A DNA stretch of 64,000 nucleotides. Origin: an uncultured Roseibium sp. (GTDB taxonomy: Bacteria; Pseudomonadota; Alphaproteobacteria; Rhizobiales; Stappiaceae). The position numbers were made by a program, and so were the translations under genes. Shown one piece after another: positions 9,600 through 19,287 of this stretch (the stretch's first letter is position 1; each line of letters starts with the position of its first letter). The notes beneath the pieces are model-generated. The model had not been told where the DNA came from, made no database searches, and saw nothing but the letters and a program-made list of their open reading frames with translations. Where the stretch lies: the NCBI RefSeq assembly GCF_947499295.1, contig NZ_CANMNP010000019.1:78755-142754 (forward strand), read 5' to 3'.

Positions 9600-10595
9600 T
9601 CAATCCAAATGGAATTTTTCAAGATCCGTGTGCTGGGCCTTAATGTAGCGAACGGTGCCTGTGGACGAGCGCATGACCACGGTATGTGTGGTGATATGGT
9701 TTCGGCCAAAACGAACACCTTGAAGGAAATTTCCGTCAGTTACGCCAGTCGCCGCAAACAACACGTCTGGCCCCGCCATTTCCTCAAGCGTGTATTTCTT
9801 CTTGATGTCTTCAATACCCATACGGTGCGCACGTTCAACCTGTTCATCACGCGTGATGACGAGCCGGGATTGCATCTGGCCGCCGATACAGCGAAGCGCA
9901 GCGGCTGCCAGAACACCCTCTGGCGCTCCTCCGATCCCAGCGTAAATGTCGATGCCGGTTTCATCAGAGTCAGTTGTATGAATGACCCCTGCGACATCGC
10001 CATCGCCGATAAGACGTATGGCAGCACCAGTGGCGCGTATTTCCTCAATCAGCCTGGCATGACGCGGGCGGTCAAGAACACAGGCCGTGATCTCTTCTAT
10101 CTTGACGCCTTTTTCTTTCGCGACGGCCGCCAAGTTCTCGGCAATCGGCGCATCAAGATCGATCAGACCTTTGGGATACCCGGGACCGATCGCGATCTTG
10201 TCCATATAGCTGTCAGGTGCATTGAGGAGATCATTTTCAGGTGCCAAGGCAATGACGGCCAGTGAGTTTGGCAGGTTTTTGGCACAAATCGTCGTGCCTT
10301 CCAAAGGGTCCAGCGCGATATCGACTTTCGGCCCCTGCTTGGTTCCGACATTTTCTCCGATATACAGCATGGGAGCTTCGTCTCGCTCGCCCTCGCCAAT
10401 AACCACCGTACCGTCGATCGGGAGCCGGTTGAGTTCCCGGCGCATTGCGTCCACTGCTGCCTGGTCAGCCGCCATCTCATCGCCATGACCTCGTAGACGC
10501 GCAGCCGAAACAGCCGCTCTTTCACTGACACGCGCCAGTTCCAACGTCAGAATTCGGTCAAGTCCACTTGCCGGCTGATTTTCAGTTTCGGACAT
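9600..10595 (-). CDS. glpX: Class II fructose-1,6-bisphosphatase GlpX
   Basis: 331-residue GlpX-type fructose-1,6-bisphosphatase (gluconeogenesis). Seen: VVIGEGERDEAPMLYIGE, the metal/phosphate motif DPLEGTTICAKN, and GIGGAPEGVLAAAALRCIGG. The ATG at 10595 is chosen because GGAG sits six bases before it. An ATG two codons earlier touches that GGAG, and a frame extension to 10643 has no support. It lies 51 bases after hom and 11 before recJ on the same strand, so co-transcription is likely. Confidence 0.96.
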   Translation of the reverse strand: MSETENQPASGLDRILTLELARVSERAAVSAARLRGHGDEMAADQAAVDAMRRELNRLPIDGTVVIGEGERDEAPMLYIGENVGTKQGPKVDIALDPLEGTTICAKNLPNSLAVIALAPENDLLNAPDSYMDKIAIGPGYPKGLIDLDAPIAENLAAVAKEKGVKIEEITACVLDRPRHARLIEEIRATGAAIRLIGDGDVAGVIHTTDSDETGIDIYAGIGGAPEGVLAAAALRCIGGQMQSRLVITRDEQVERAHRMGIEDIKKKYTLEEMAGPDVLFAATGVTDGNFLQGVRFGRNHITTHTVVMRSSTGTVRYIKAQHTDLEKFHLD

Positions 10596-10646
10596 CAACA
10601 TCTCCAGTCTCTTTGCCCGCAAGACACCTGCGCGGGAACACACACA

Positions 10647-11969
10647 TCAGTTCAGGTTTTCGATCCGAATCATTTGCGGTTGTTCGGCCACAACCCCTTT
10701 CGACATGATCACCTCCAGAGCCTCCTTGATGGCGACTTCTGTGGTTTCATAAGTGATCAGTATGACAGGTTGAGGCGCGTCTTCGTCGTATTTTCCAGGC
10801 GCCTCGCTGCCGGCGTGCCGTTTCTGAACGATCGATTCCAGAGAAATGCCGGCATTGCCCATACAATGAGCGATTTCAGCGAAGGCTCCGGGCCGGTCAT
10901 AGACCGAAAGCCGAATGTAGTATCCGCCTTCATGCAAACGCATCCGTGCCCGCTGATAGTCTTTGAGATCCACAGCCGGCATGCCAAGCACCGGTGTCCG
11001 GTCACCCCGGGCAACATCCGCCACATCCGCAACGACGGCCGACGCGGTCGCGTCGCCGCCAGCGCCCGGACCAGCCAGCACAATTTCTCCGACAAAGTCT
11101 CCATCAACCGCGACGGCGTTCAAAACACCATCGACCTGCGCAATGGCCGAGTTTTTCGGAACCATTGTCGGATGCACACGTTGCTCTATGCCTGTTTCGG
11201 TCTGTTGGGCAACGCCGAGCAGCTTGATGCGGTAACCTAACTCATCCGCCGCCTGTATATCTTCCGTCGTGATGGACGTGATGCCTTCCAGATAGATATC
11301 ATCACTGGCAATCCTGGTACCGAATGCAAGGCTGGTCAAAATGGCGAGCTTGTGGGCAGTGTCGTTGCCTTCGATGTCGAAAGTCGGATCAGCTTCGGCG
11401 TATCCGAGCCGCTGAGCGTCAGACAGGCAATCTTCAAAGCTGATGCCATCGGCTTCCATCCGTGTCAGAATGTAGTTGCACGTGCCGTTCAAAATTCCAT
11501 AGACGCGGCTTATGCCATTGCCTGACATCGATTCCCGCAAAGTCTTGACGATCGGAATCCCACCGGCGACAGCCGCCTCATAGTTAAGACAAGCGCTATT
11601 GGCCTCTGCAATCTCGGCAAGAGCTACACCATGACGGGCCAGCAAGGCCTTGTTGGCCGTCACGACATGAATGCCACGCGCGAGGGCAGCCCGGACACTG
11701 TCCTCCGCCGGACCGCTGTCTCCGCCAATCAATTCGACAAAGATATCGATATCGCCTTGTTCGGCCATTTCGACGGGATCGGTAAACCACTCGAATCCGG
11801 AAACATCGAAACCGCGATCCTTGTTACGGTCGCGGGCGCTAACAGCGGTTACGGAAACCGCGCGCCCCGTTTTGCGGGCAATTTGCCCCCCGTGTTTTGC
11901 CAAGAGGCGCAAGACTGACGCACCTACCGTGCCCAGACCAGCGACGCCGACTTTCAATGTTTCAGACAT
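10647..11969 (-). CDS. hom: Homoserine dehydrogenase
   Basis: 440-residue monofunctional homoserine dehydrogenase, reducing aspartate semialdehyde to homoserine for threonine and methionine synthesis. N-terminal Rossmann motif GVAGLGTVGASVL, the catalytic region with LNGTCNYILTRM and EADPTFDIEGNDTAHKLAIL, and a C-terminal ACT domain (LSVYDRPGAFAEIAHCMGNAGISLE) expected to sense threonine. The gene follows the class I aminotransferase by 23 bases and precedes glpX, a frequent order in alphaproteobacteria. Confidence 0.97.
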   Translation of the reverse strand: MSETLKVGVAGLGTVGASVLRLLAKHGGQIARKTGRAVSVTAVSARDRNKDRGFDVSGFEWFTDPVEMAEQGDIDIFVELIGGDSGPAEDSVRAALARGIHVVTANKALLARHGVALAEIAEANSACLNYEAAVAGGIPIVKTLRESMSGNGISRVYGILNGTCNYILTRMEADGISFEDCLSDAQRLGYAEADPTFDIEGNDTAHKLAILTSLAFGTRIASDDIYLEGITSITTEDIQAADELGYRIKLLGVAQQTETGIEQRVHPTMVPKNSAIAQVDGVLNAVAVDGDFVGEIVLAGPGAGGDATASAVVADVADVARGDRTPVLGMPAVDLKDYQRARMRLHEGGYYIRLSVYDRPGAFAEIAHCMGNAGISLESIVQKRHAGSEAPGKYDEDAPQPVILITYETTEVAIKEALEVIMSKGVVAEQPQMIRIENLN

Positions 11970-11992
11970 ATGAGAAATGGATCCAGTTCCGT

Positions 11993-13210
11993 TTAACCAG
12001 AGGTATCGAGCGGGATGACGTTGTGAAGCTTTTGCTCCGCGGTTTCAAGGAAGCGGCGGACATTTCTCGCGGCCTGACGAAGTCTCTGCTCGTTTTCCAC
12101 CAGACCGATGCGAACATAGTCGTCGCCATGTTCTCCAAATCCGATTCCCGGTGCGACTGCGACCTCTGCGCGTTCCAGCAGAAGCTTCGAGAACTCCAGA
12201 CTGCCGAGCGACCGGAAACTGGCCGGGATCGGTGCCCAGCAAAACATGCTTGCTTCCGGTGCCGGAATGTCCCAGCCAGCTCTGCCAAAGCTTTCCACGA
12301 CCACGTCACGCCGACGCTTATAGGTCTCCCGCGTTTCCCTTATGCAGTCCTCCGGACCGTTAAGGGCAGCAGCTGCGGCGACCTGAATTGGAGTGAAAGC
12401 ACCATAATCGAGGTAGGACTTTACCCTCGATAAAGCACCGACTAGCCTTTCATTGCCGACAGCAAAACCCATGCGCCATCCCGGCATTGAAAAGGTCTTG
12501 GACAGCGAGGTGAATTCAACAGTGACATCCATCGCACCGGGCACCTGAAGTACCGAAGGTGGTGGCGTGTCGCCAAAGTAGATTTCCGAATAGGCCAGAT
12601 CTGAAAGAATGAAGATATTGTGCTTGCGCGCAAATGCGACCACATCCCGATAGAAGTCAAGATCAGCGCAAAATGCAGTCGGGTTGGCCGGATAGCATAG
12701 GATGATCGCAATTGGCTTCGGAACCGAATGAATGACCGCCCTTTCGAGGGCTTCAAAGAACGAAGGGCCTGGCTCGGCTGGAATGTTGCGGATGGAGGCT
12801 CCTGCCATCAGGAAGCCGAACGTGTGAATCGGGTAACTGGGATTGGGGCTCAGGATCACATCGCCAGGAGCGGAAATGGCTTGAGCCATATTGGCAAAGC
12901 CTTCCTTGGAGCCAAGCGTCGCAATCACCTGGGTGTCGGGATCGAGCTTCACACCAAAACGGCGCTCATAATAAGCGGCTTGCGCCTTACGCAATCCGTT
13001 GATGCCTTTGGAAGCTGAATATCGGTGTGTCCGAGGATCCTGGACAACTTCCGTCAGCTTGTCGACGATGTGTTGCGGTGTCGCCAGATCCGGATTGCCC
13101 ATGCCAAGATCAATAATGTCCGCTCCCGCCCCGCGCGCCTTTGCTTTCAGACGGTTGACTTGCTCGAACACATACGGCGGCAGCCGTTTGATCTTGTGGA
13201 ATTCCTCCAT
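11993..13210 (-). CDS. PLP-dependent aminotransferase, AlaC / LL-diaminopimelate aminotransferase-like
   Basis: 405-residue fold-type I aminotransferase. The PLP lysine is Lys238 in TSLSKTFSMPGWRMG, with CYPANPTAF (Asn/Asp region) and DYVRIGLVENEQRLRQA near the C-terminus. The sequence strongly resembles the alphaproteobacterial group labelled either alanine transaminase AlaC or LL-diaminopimelate aminotransferase. Its position ahead of hom suits amino-acid biosynthesis but does not settle the substrate. The ATG at 13210 has AAGGA eight bases upstream and opens the run aminotransferase-hom-glpX-recJ. Confidence 0.9.
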   Translation of the reverse strand: MEEFHKIKRLPPYVFEQVNRLKAKARGAGADIIDLGMGNPDLATPQHIVDKLTEVVQDPRTHRYSASKGINGLRKAQAAYYERRFGVKLDPDTQVIATLGSKEGFANMAQAISAPGDVILSPNPSYPIHTFGFLMAGASIRNIPAEPGPSFFEALERAVIHSVPKPIAIILCYPANPTAFCADLDFYRDVVAFARKHNIFILSDLAYSEIYFGDTPPPSVLQVPGAMDVTVEFTSLSKTFSMPGWRMGFAVGNERLVGALSRVKSYLDYGAFTPIQVAAAAALNGPEDCIRETRETYKRRRDVVVESFGRAGWDIPAPEASMFCWAPIPASFRSLGSLEFSKLLLERAEVAVAPGIGFGEHGDDYVRIGLVENEQRLRQAARNVRRFLETAEQKLHNVIPLDTSG

Positions 13211-13592
13211 GGCGCGGTTCCTTGCGAGATATCATTACTGTCGACGCCAATGCGGGAGGCCTGACGCGGACGCGGCGGGGGTCTTTTAGCAGGCCGGATC
13301 AGATTGCGCACCCGTCTTTGCGTCCCAAATCATCTAAAATTTGGATGGAATTTGGCTGCACGAGGTCTCTGAAAAATATGAACCGATTTAATTCAAAGGC
13401 GTGCTGATAGCATGACTGGAACCAACCACTTGGTAAAGCCTATCATCGCGATACCTTCTTTTAAAATGCTGGCAATTTAGAGCGATTTTTTGGTACGCCG
13501 TCATGCGTGAAAGAAACTCGCTTGCACTTTCGGCCGAGAAACGTCCTTTCGTGACGTGATCAAGGCAAATGCAACACCGCAGATGTGCGGTC
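13211..13592. other. Intergenic, 382 bases, probable promoter region
   Basis: No convincing gene. The end next to the aminotransferase should hold the promoter of the minus-strand run, but I could not pick confident -35/-10 boxes. At the other edge a hairpin at 13576-13591 (ACCGCA, 4-base loop, TGCGGT) lies just past the lipoprotein stop and could weakly terminate it; it lacks a T run. A 72-codon minus-strand frame at 13388-13606 shows no protein-like features. Confidence 0.5.
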
Positions 13593-13841
13593 TCATTCGC
13601 CTGCAAGCGATTCCAGATAAGCTTCCGTCTGCTTTCGATCTTCGGGATTGATCAATCCTCTTGGCTCACCTGCATTGACAATGGCGCCATAGCCTTTGGG
13701 GGCGGGTACATTGGTATTCCGCGGACCGGGATCGGTTTTAAGCGCGTCAACCAATGGCGTTCCGGGCCCGACTGCGCATGAGGCAAGCGCCAGCAGCAAC
13801 GTCAATGCCAGTACGTTTGCGCATCTGTTTCGCATTTTCAC
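13593..13841 (-). CDS. Small outer-membrane-type lipoprotein, function unknown
   Basis: 82-residue predicted lipoprotein. A short basic start is followed by a hydrophobic stretch and the lipobox LASC (Cys about residue 22), then a Pro/Gly-rich mature part (GPGTPLVDALKTDPGPRNTNVPAPKGYG) of about 60 residues. Cleavage and lipidation at that Cys are inferred. The start is GTG at 13841 or ATG two codons on (13835); GGG and AGGTG signals occur close by for both. No recognised domain. Confidence 0.75.
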   Translation of the reverse strand: MKMRNRCANVLALTLLLALASCAVGPGTPLVDALKTDPGPRNTNVPAPKGYGAIVNAGEPRGLINPEDRKQTEAYLESLAGE

Positions 13842-14174
13842 CTAGCCCTTTCCGGGTGTGCGCTCCGCCGAACATGCGGCCGTCGCAATGTCCTATTAAT
13901 TGATCCTGCTTTCAGGCGATTCCACAAGAGAAGGCAACCGTTTTCAGTCTGAATGCGATTTCAATGGCTCATCCAGGCCAGTGAGCCTGCCAACAACTGC
14001 TGTTTGGTCCCCGCTTTTATCCAATCGACGGAAACACACCCTTGTGTCATAGATACCTGATAGTTCAAAATACCAGCAAGATTATAACAAGATAACGCAT
14101 TTGAGCGCGCACGGTCTCGAGAGCCAGGATTGGAGACCGGATGAGGCGCGAAAAACCGGAGGGAACCTCTGCCA
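13842..14174. other. Intergenic, 333 bases, upstream of phaC
   Basis: Divergent control region between the lipoprotein gene and phaC. It becomes AT-rich around 14040-14100, with TATAAC near 14083 as a possible -10 but no good -35 at the right distance. GGAGGG about eleven bases before the phaC ATG is the ribosome site. I saw no small gene or RNA. Confidence 0.45.
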
Positions 14175-15980
14175 ATGGCTGACGATCGCCAGCACCCGAT
14201 GTTGCAATACATAATCAACAATCCTGAAGCTTTTGCCCAAAACCTGGCAAAAACACTGGAACAGGCCGGCAAAGCTCTCGCCGCCTATATCGAGCCTCGG
14301 GAACAGGGCAAGATTAAAAACGAGTCGACCGATGAGTTGACTGGTGTCGTCAAAACTTTGGCCCAGGTGGGCGAATACTGGACATCCGATCCGCAGCGCG
14401 CATTCGAGGCGCAATCGCGCCTCTGGAGCGGTTACATCGACCTCTGGAATTCATCGCTGAAGAGGATGATGGGAGAAGCCTCGGAACCGGCAGTCGAAAC
14501 ACCGCCGCGAGACAAGCGTTTTGCCGATCCTGATTGGGAAAACAATCAGTTTTTCGATTTCATCAAGCAGCTCTATCTGATCACGAGCAAATGGGCCGAG
14601 GACATGGTCCATGACGCCCATGGGCTTGATGAACACACGCGCCACAAGGCAGAATTCTACGTTACCCAAATCGCAAACGCCGTTTCGCCGTCAAACTTCG
14701 TCTTGACCAATCCCGAGTTGCTGCGCCTGACAATGGAGAGCAACGGCGAAAACCTGGTCAAAGGCATGCAGCACCTGGTTGAGGACCTGAAGACCGGTGA
14801 AGGCGAACTGAAGATCAGGCAAACAGACCCCTCGAAATTCAAACTCGGTGATAATCTGGGCAACACGCCCGGCAAAGTGATTTCCCAAAATGACGTCTGT
14901 CAGGTCGTTCAGTACACGTCGACCACAACCGAGGTCCTCAAGCGCCCTCTCCTGATTGTTCCGCCCTGGATCAACAAGTTCTATATCCTCGATCTCAATC
15001 CAGAAAAATCCTTCATCAAATGGGCTGTCGACCAGGGACATACGGTGTTCGTCATTTCCTGGGTGAACCCTGACGAGCGTCAGGCTCAGAAGAGTTTTGA
15101 GCACTATATGAAGGAAGGCATTCTCAACACGCTCGACGTCATCAAGAAAGCCACACGCCAATCGGAAGTAAACTCAATCGGATATTGTGTTGGCGGAACG
15201 TTGCTGGCCGTCACACTCGCCTATATGGCCCGTACCGGCGATAATCGCATCAAGACCTCGACTTTTTTCACGACCCAGGTCGATTTCACCTTTGCCGGTG
15301 ATCTGAAAGTTTTTGTCGACGAAGAACAGATTTCCATTTTGGAAAAGCGCATGGAGGAACACGGGTATCTGGACGGCTCCAAAATGTCCTCGGCCTTCAA
15401 CATGCTGCGGTCAAATGACCTTATCTGGTCCTATGTGGTCAATAACTATCTGAAGGGAAAAGAGCCATTCCCGTTTGACCTGCTCTACTGGAATTCAGAT
15501 TCCACCCGTATGCCGGCTGCCAATCATTCGTTCTACCTGCGCAATTGCTATCTCGACAACAAACTCTCCAAGGGCGAAATGGAAATTGCCGGAGAGACGT
15601 TGGATCTGCAGGATGTCAAGATCCCAATTTTCAATCTGGCAACGCGAGAAGATCACATCGCCCCTCCCAAGTCCGTCTTTGTGGGGTCTGGGTGTTTCGG
15701 CGGACCAGTTGAATACGTCCTTGCCGGGTCAGGGCATATTGCCGGGGTGGTCAATCCGCCCGCCAAGAAAAAGTACCAGTATTGGACCGGAAGAGAACCC
15801 CGGGGCACGCTTGAAAACTGGCTGAAAAAAGCCAAGGAACATCCTGGCTCCTGGTGGCCCTACTGGGATCAATGGATCCGCTCAAACGATGATACTTTGG
15901 CGAAGGCTCGCAAACCAGGTGCCAATCGCACCAAGATCCTGGAAGAGGCGCCGGGTTCCTATGTGATGACAAAGGTTTAG
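14175..15980 (+). CDS. phaC: Class I poly(3-hydroxyalkanoate) synthase
   Basis: 601-residue PhaC, polymerising (R)-3-hydroxyacyl-CoA into storage polyester at the granule surface. The N-terminal domain contains the WxxD-type region ending in FxNP-like [18 protein letters not shown]. The catalytic alpha/beta-hydrolase domain carries the modified lipase box SIGYCVGGT with Cys338, Asp493 ([12 protein letters not shown]) and His521 ([12 protein letters not shown]). The length is right for the short-chain class I group. Start ATG at 14175 with GGAGGG upstream. phaA/phaB and phasin genes are not adjacent. Convergent with the GGDEF-EAL gene downstream. Confidence 0.97.
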   Translation: MADDRQHPMLQYIINNPEAFAQNLAKTLEQAGKALAAYIEPREQGKIKNESTDELTGVVKTLAQVGEYWTSDPQRAFEAQSRLWSGYIDLWNSSLKRMMGEASEPAVETPPRDKRFADPDWENNQFFDFIKQLYLITSKWAEDMVHDAHGLDEHTRHKAEFYVTQIANAVSPSNFVLTNPELLRLTMESNGENLVKGMQHLVEDLKTGEGELKIRQTDPSKFKLGDNLGNTPGKVISQNDVCQVVQYTSTTTEVLKRPLLIVPPWINKFYILDLNPEKSFIKWAVDQGHTVFVISWVNPDERQAQKSFEHYMKEGILNTLDVIKKATRQSEVNSIGYCVGGTLLAVTLAYMARTGDNRIKTSTFFTTQVDFTFAGDLKVFVDEEQISILEKRMEEHGYLDGSKMSSAFNMLRSNDLIWSYVVNNYLKGKEPFPFDLLYWNSDSTRMPAANHSFYLRNCYLDNKLSKGEMEIAGETLDLQDVKIPIFNLATREDHIAPPKSVFVGSGCFGGPVEYVLAGSGHIAGVVNPPAKKKYQYWTGREPRGTLENWLKKAKEHPGSWWPYWDQWIRSNDDTLAKARKPGANRTKILEEAPGSYVMTKV

Positions 15981-16008
15981 GACCCTAACAAACGCTCAAA
16001 TCTGTTAC

Positions 16009-18333
16009 TCATCGACCCGAACGGGCATCGAGCGAAACTAAGGTCATCGCCAGCAGTTTGCCGAGCTTGTCCGCACGCATCGGACGGCCGAAATGGTACC
16101 CTTGGACGATTTCACACCGGCAGCTTGCGAGAAACGCCTGCTGCTTTGCCGTCTCTACGCCCTCGGCAACCACGCAAAGCCCCAGCTCCCGCCCGAGCGA
16201 AATAATCGCGCGTGCAATACTGCGGTCGCTTTCATCGAAGTCGAGATCCCGGATGAAACTCTGATCGATTTTGAGCCTCGTCAGCGGGAAACTCTTCAAT
16301 GATGCCAGACTGGAATAGCCTGTGCCAAAATCGTCAATAGCCAGGTTCAATCCGATGTGCCGAAAACTCTCCATCAACTGCACAGCCTGCTCGGCATTCT
16401 GAATCAACAGGCTTTCGGTCAATTCGAGTTCCAGAAACTGTGCTGGCAGGCCAGTATCTGCAAGAACTGCCGAGACATCTGAGATGAGACCCGTCTCCCG
16501 GAATTGCCTTGCGGATACGTTAACGCCAACAGAGATAGGTGCGAGGCCCTTGTCCTGCCATTCCTTGTTCTGGCGGCAAGCTTCATGCATTACCCACCGG
16601 CCGAGCGGCACGATCAGACCACTGTCCTCTGCAAGAGTAATGAACTCTGCCGGCATTAAGCGGCCCAGCGCGGTATGCTGCCAACGAACGAGAGCTTCCG
16701 CGCCAACGATACGTCCGCTTTCCAGATTGTATTGCGGCTGGTATTCGAGGAAAAATTCACCGTTTTCAATTCCGGTGCGCATCTCTTCAAGCAAGGTCAA
16801 ACGGTTCAGCGACTTTTCTGGACGTGTCTGTTCAAATACCTTGAATCCATCCCGCCCCGACGACTTGGCCTCAAACATAGCCTTGTCTGCGTTCCGCAAC
16901 AGTTCGGCGGCATCTGCAGCGTCCTCAGGATAGCAAGCAGCCCCGATGCTGCAGGTAATATGGAAGGAAAGATCTCCAATACGAATTGTTTTGATAATCT
17001 CATCACGCAATCGGCTCATGAAACTGGCCAGTTCACCCTTTTGCGCTGCATCGCGATCCAAAATCAAAACGAACTCGTCGCCGCCGAAACGGATGGCTTC
17101 ATGCTCGTGACCGTGCAAAGACATGATACGCTCGGCGACAATCATCAGCACCTGATCGCCAATGGCGTGTCCGAAACTGTCATTCACGATCTTAAAATTA
17201 TCCAGGTCGACAAAAACAACTGCAACTGGACCGCCGGTTTCGTGGCAGGTAGCAATTTTCTGTTCAAGCTTGGCCTTGAATTCATGCCGGTTGGGAAGGC
17301 CTGTCAGAACATCATGATTTGCAAGATAGCGAATCCGGCTTTCGGCCTTGTCCCTTTCAACGGCGATGGAAGCCAGGCGCGCAGCTTCCCGTGCCAGGTT
17401 CTGTTCATAGTCACTGGGTGCCCGCACCTCATTTGAATAGAGGCCGAATGTACCGAGGAGCTTCGTGTCCTGCCCGAAAAATGGCATCGACCAGCAGGAA
17501 CGCATATCAAACTGTGACACGATCTCGATGAAGTCTTCCCAAAGGGGATCGTTCAATATGTCTTTAACAATAACGCACTCTTGTCGAAAAGCCGCTGTCC
17601 CGCACGAACCGGCCTTTGGCCCGATAGGAACACCATTGGCAGCTTCGAGGTAAGCCTTTGGCAAAGAAGGTCCAGCACTGCTGAGCAAGTGTTGACCACT
17701 CTCGTCAAGCAGCATCACCGACCCAACGATTCCTTCCGTCTGACTTTCTATTGCCAAGACCAGAGTATCCAGCACATCGCTCAACGGCGCTCCGGTCGCT
17801 ATTTTTTGAAGGACTTGATTTTGACCTTGCTGCAATAGTTCCGCATTTTTGCGCGCAGTAATGTCTCGGCAAATACCGACAATGCCGACGGTTGCCCCTT
17901 CCCCATCGATCACGGGAAACTTGGAAGACGAAAACCACTTTCGTCTGCCGTTCGGTAGGATGAGGAGTTCTTCGAAATCGTATTTCGCCTCTTGAGACGA
18001 CATGATTTCATCTTCGGCAGAAAGAAAGGCATTGCCTATGGATTGGGAATGGAGATCCAGATCCGTTTTACCAATGAGGTCCGAACTGGCCTCGCAACCG
18101 ATGTCGAGAGCGATCTGACGGTTAGCCATGACAAAACGGCTGTGGCGGTCCTTTACGAAAATATAGTCGGCAACCCGGTTCACGAGCGTAGTCAGCCAGG
18201 CCCCATTTGGCCGGAGCTCATCGTTTTTGCCGAGATGGCTGATCTTGTTGAGCCGGGCAAGCTCGGTTGCCAATGAGACGAGATCATCTGCATTCGCAAC
18301 GTTCTCGACATGCTTGCTCTCAGGCAAGTCCAT
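16009..18333 (-). CDS. PAS-GAF-GGDEF-EAL c-di-GMP turnover protein
   Basis: 774 residues with no membrane segments. Order: PAS (about 50-165; VADYIFVKDRHSRFVMANRQ), PAC, GAF (about 185-330; GPKAGSCGTAAFRQECVIV), GGDEF (about 340-500) and EAL (about 520-765). The GGDEF site is intact at 417-421 (RFGGDEFVLI) and the EAL site at 546-548 (GAEALVRW), with DDFGTGYSSLASL and VVAEGVET. It could both make and degrade c-di-GMP; the net direction cannot be read from sequence. No RxxD inhibitory site is evident five residues ahead of GGDEF. ATG at 18333 follows AGGGTGA. It ends 28 bases from convergent phaC. Confidence 0.93.
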   Translation of the reverse strand: MDLPESKHVENVANADDLVSLATELARLNKISHLGKNDELRPNGAWLTTLVNRVADYIFVKDRHSRFVMANRQIALDIGCEASSDLIGKTDLDLHSQSIGNAFLSAEDEIMSSQEAKYDFEELLILPNGRRKWFSSSKFPVIDGEGATVGIVGICRDITARKNAELLQQGQNQVLQKIATGAPLSDVLDTLVLAIESQTEGIVGSVMLLDESGQHLLSSAGPSLPKAYLEAANGVPIGPKAGSCGTAAFRQECVIVKDILNDPLWEDFIEIVSQFDMRSCWSMPFFGQDTKLLGTFGLYSNEVRAPSDYEQNLAREAARLASIAVERDKAESRIRYLANHDVLTGLPNRHEFKAKLEQKIATCHETGGPVAVVFVDLDNFKIVNDSFGHAIGDQVLMIVAERIMSLHGHEHEAIRFGGDEFVLILDRDAAQKGELASFMSRLRDEIIKTIRIGDLSFHITCSIGAACYPEDAADAAELLRNADKAMFEAKSSGRDGFKVFEQTRPEKSLNRLTLLEEMRTGIENGEFFLEYQPQYNLESGRIVGAEALVRWQHTALGRLMPAEFITLAEDSGLIVPLGRWVMHEACRQNKEWQDKGLAPISVGVNVSARQFRETGLISDVSAVLADTGLPAQFLELELTESLLIQNAEQAVQLMESFRHIGLNLAIDDFGTGYSSLASLKSFPLTRLKIDQSFIRDLDFDESDRSIARAIISLGRELGLCVVAEGVETAKQQAFLASCRCEIVQGYHFGRPMRADKLGKLLAMTLVSLDARSGR

Positions 18334-18647
18334 TCATTCACCCTGCCGGTTGCATCTGAACTGCAATCGATATTCGCTTAGCCGGAACTAAAAAACAATG
18401 AATACGAAACAAAACACAGCTTTACCCCCGTAAAACTGACAGTTATTTTGATAAATATATACCTGTTCTAGAAACGTTTAGGTTCCACGACTGCAAAACT
18501 AAAATTACTGTTATTTTTTACAATATATTTCCTTTGAATACCCTGAAAACTCGGAACTCCTCCTGGTCAGTTTTGAAGCGGATGTTATTTGCCTATCATG
18601 TCATATCCCGGCTATGATCACGCCAGCGGGACCAGCAAGTACCAGAG
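18334..18647. other. Intergenic, 314 bases, AT-rich divergent promoter region
   Basis: Marked AT-rich block from about 18390 to 18540 between the divergent GGDEF-EAL gene and a small membrane-protein gene, with several TATAAA/AATATA-like tracts on both strands. It very likely holds both promoters. I could not pick a single pair of boxes with confidence and saw no RNA gene or repeat. Confidence 0.45.
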
Positions 18648-19244
18648 ATGCAAACCACACAACGTCCAAGCCTTTCTATTGCCAATGAGCACATGACGCG
18701 CACACCGGTGCAGCCAACGCTGCAACTGCGTGCTCATGGAGCCATGGCAAGGCCGGCTTCTGCAATGGTCACCTATATCAAAATCGTTGCACCTTGTGCG
18801 CTCACCGCAGCCTTGTGGACGCATGTGTGGCTCGGCTCTTTTGGGTCTATTTTGATCGCGGTCGCCGTAATGGCAGGGTTTCTGGCTCTTTCACGTCTGT
18901 TCATTGCGGCCGGAAAGCGCAGTGGGTGGGCACGCCGGGTCAGCTTTGGAGAAAGGGTCTGGCTCAACCGAATGGTGGTTCCAATCCCACAAAATCTGAA
19001 TTTCAGGATCACCACCCTTTACCTCGTGTTTTGGACCGGAACACTTGTGGCGATGACAGGCGGCTTCACAGCGTCCCTACTGCTCGCGCTTTCAGGCCTT
19101 ACGGTCGCCTATGCCACACAGTTTGTTTGTTTCCGCAAGTTGATCCATCTTCACAGCATCATGCAGGACAAAACCGCCCTTTACCGGTTCTGGTCTATCG
19201 AAGCAGTGAACGACAATTCCAGGTCCGGACTGCAAAGCGCCTGA
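18648..19244 (+). CDS. Membrane protein of unknown function, 198 aa
   Basis: I do not recognise a family. Two hydrophobic hairpins are visible: residues about 43-90 (ALTAALWTHVWLGSFGSILIAVAVMAGFLAL) and about 120-160 (TTLYLVFWTGTLVAM, TASLLLALSGLTVAYATQFV). They are joined by a basic loop (GKRSGWARRVSFGERVWLNR), so four helices with a cytoplasmic basic loop are likely. The first 40 residues are polar. The ATG at 18648 has a weak ribosome site; an ATG at residue 16 is an alternative. Confidence 0.6.
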   Translation: MQTTQRPSLSIANEHMTRTPVQPTLQLRAHGAMARPASAMVTYIKIVAPCALTAALWTHVWLGSFGSILIAVAVMAGFLALSRLFIAAGKRSGWARRVSFGERVWLNRMVVPIPQNLNFRITTLYLVFWTGTLVAMTGGFTASLLLALSGLTVAYATQFVCFRKLIHLHSIMQDKTALYRFWSIEAVNDNSRSGLQSA

Positions 19245-19256
19245 GATAGTCTCAGG
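19240..19256 (+). terminator. Possible hairpin terminator overlapping a stop codon
   Basis: CCTGAGA at 19240-19246 and TCTCAGG at 19250-19256 form a perfect 7-bp stem with a 3-base loop, and the gene's TGA lies inside the left arm. Only TCTCTAAT follows instead of a clear T run, so termination would be weak. Confidence 0.3.
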
Positions 19257-19287
19257 TCTCTAATCCAGTCATAACGGTTAATCAGGT

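Noticed and set aside
13388..13606. 72-codon minus-strand frame beside the small lipoprotein gene
   Set aside because: Overlaps the lipoprotein end, has no ribosome site and no protein-like pattern.
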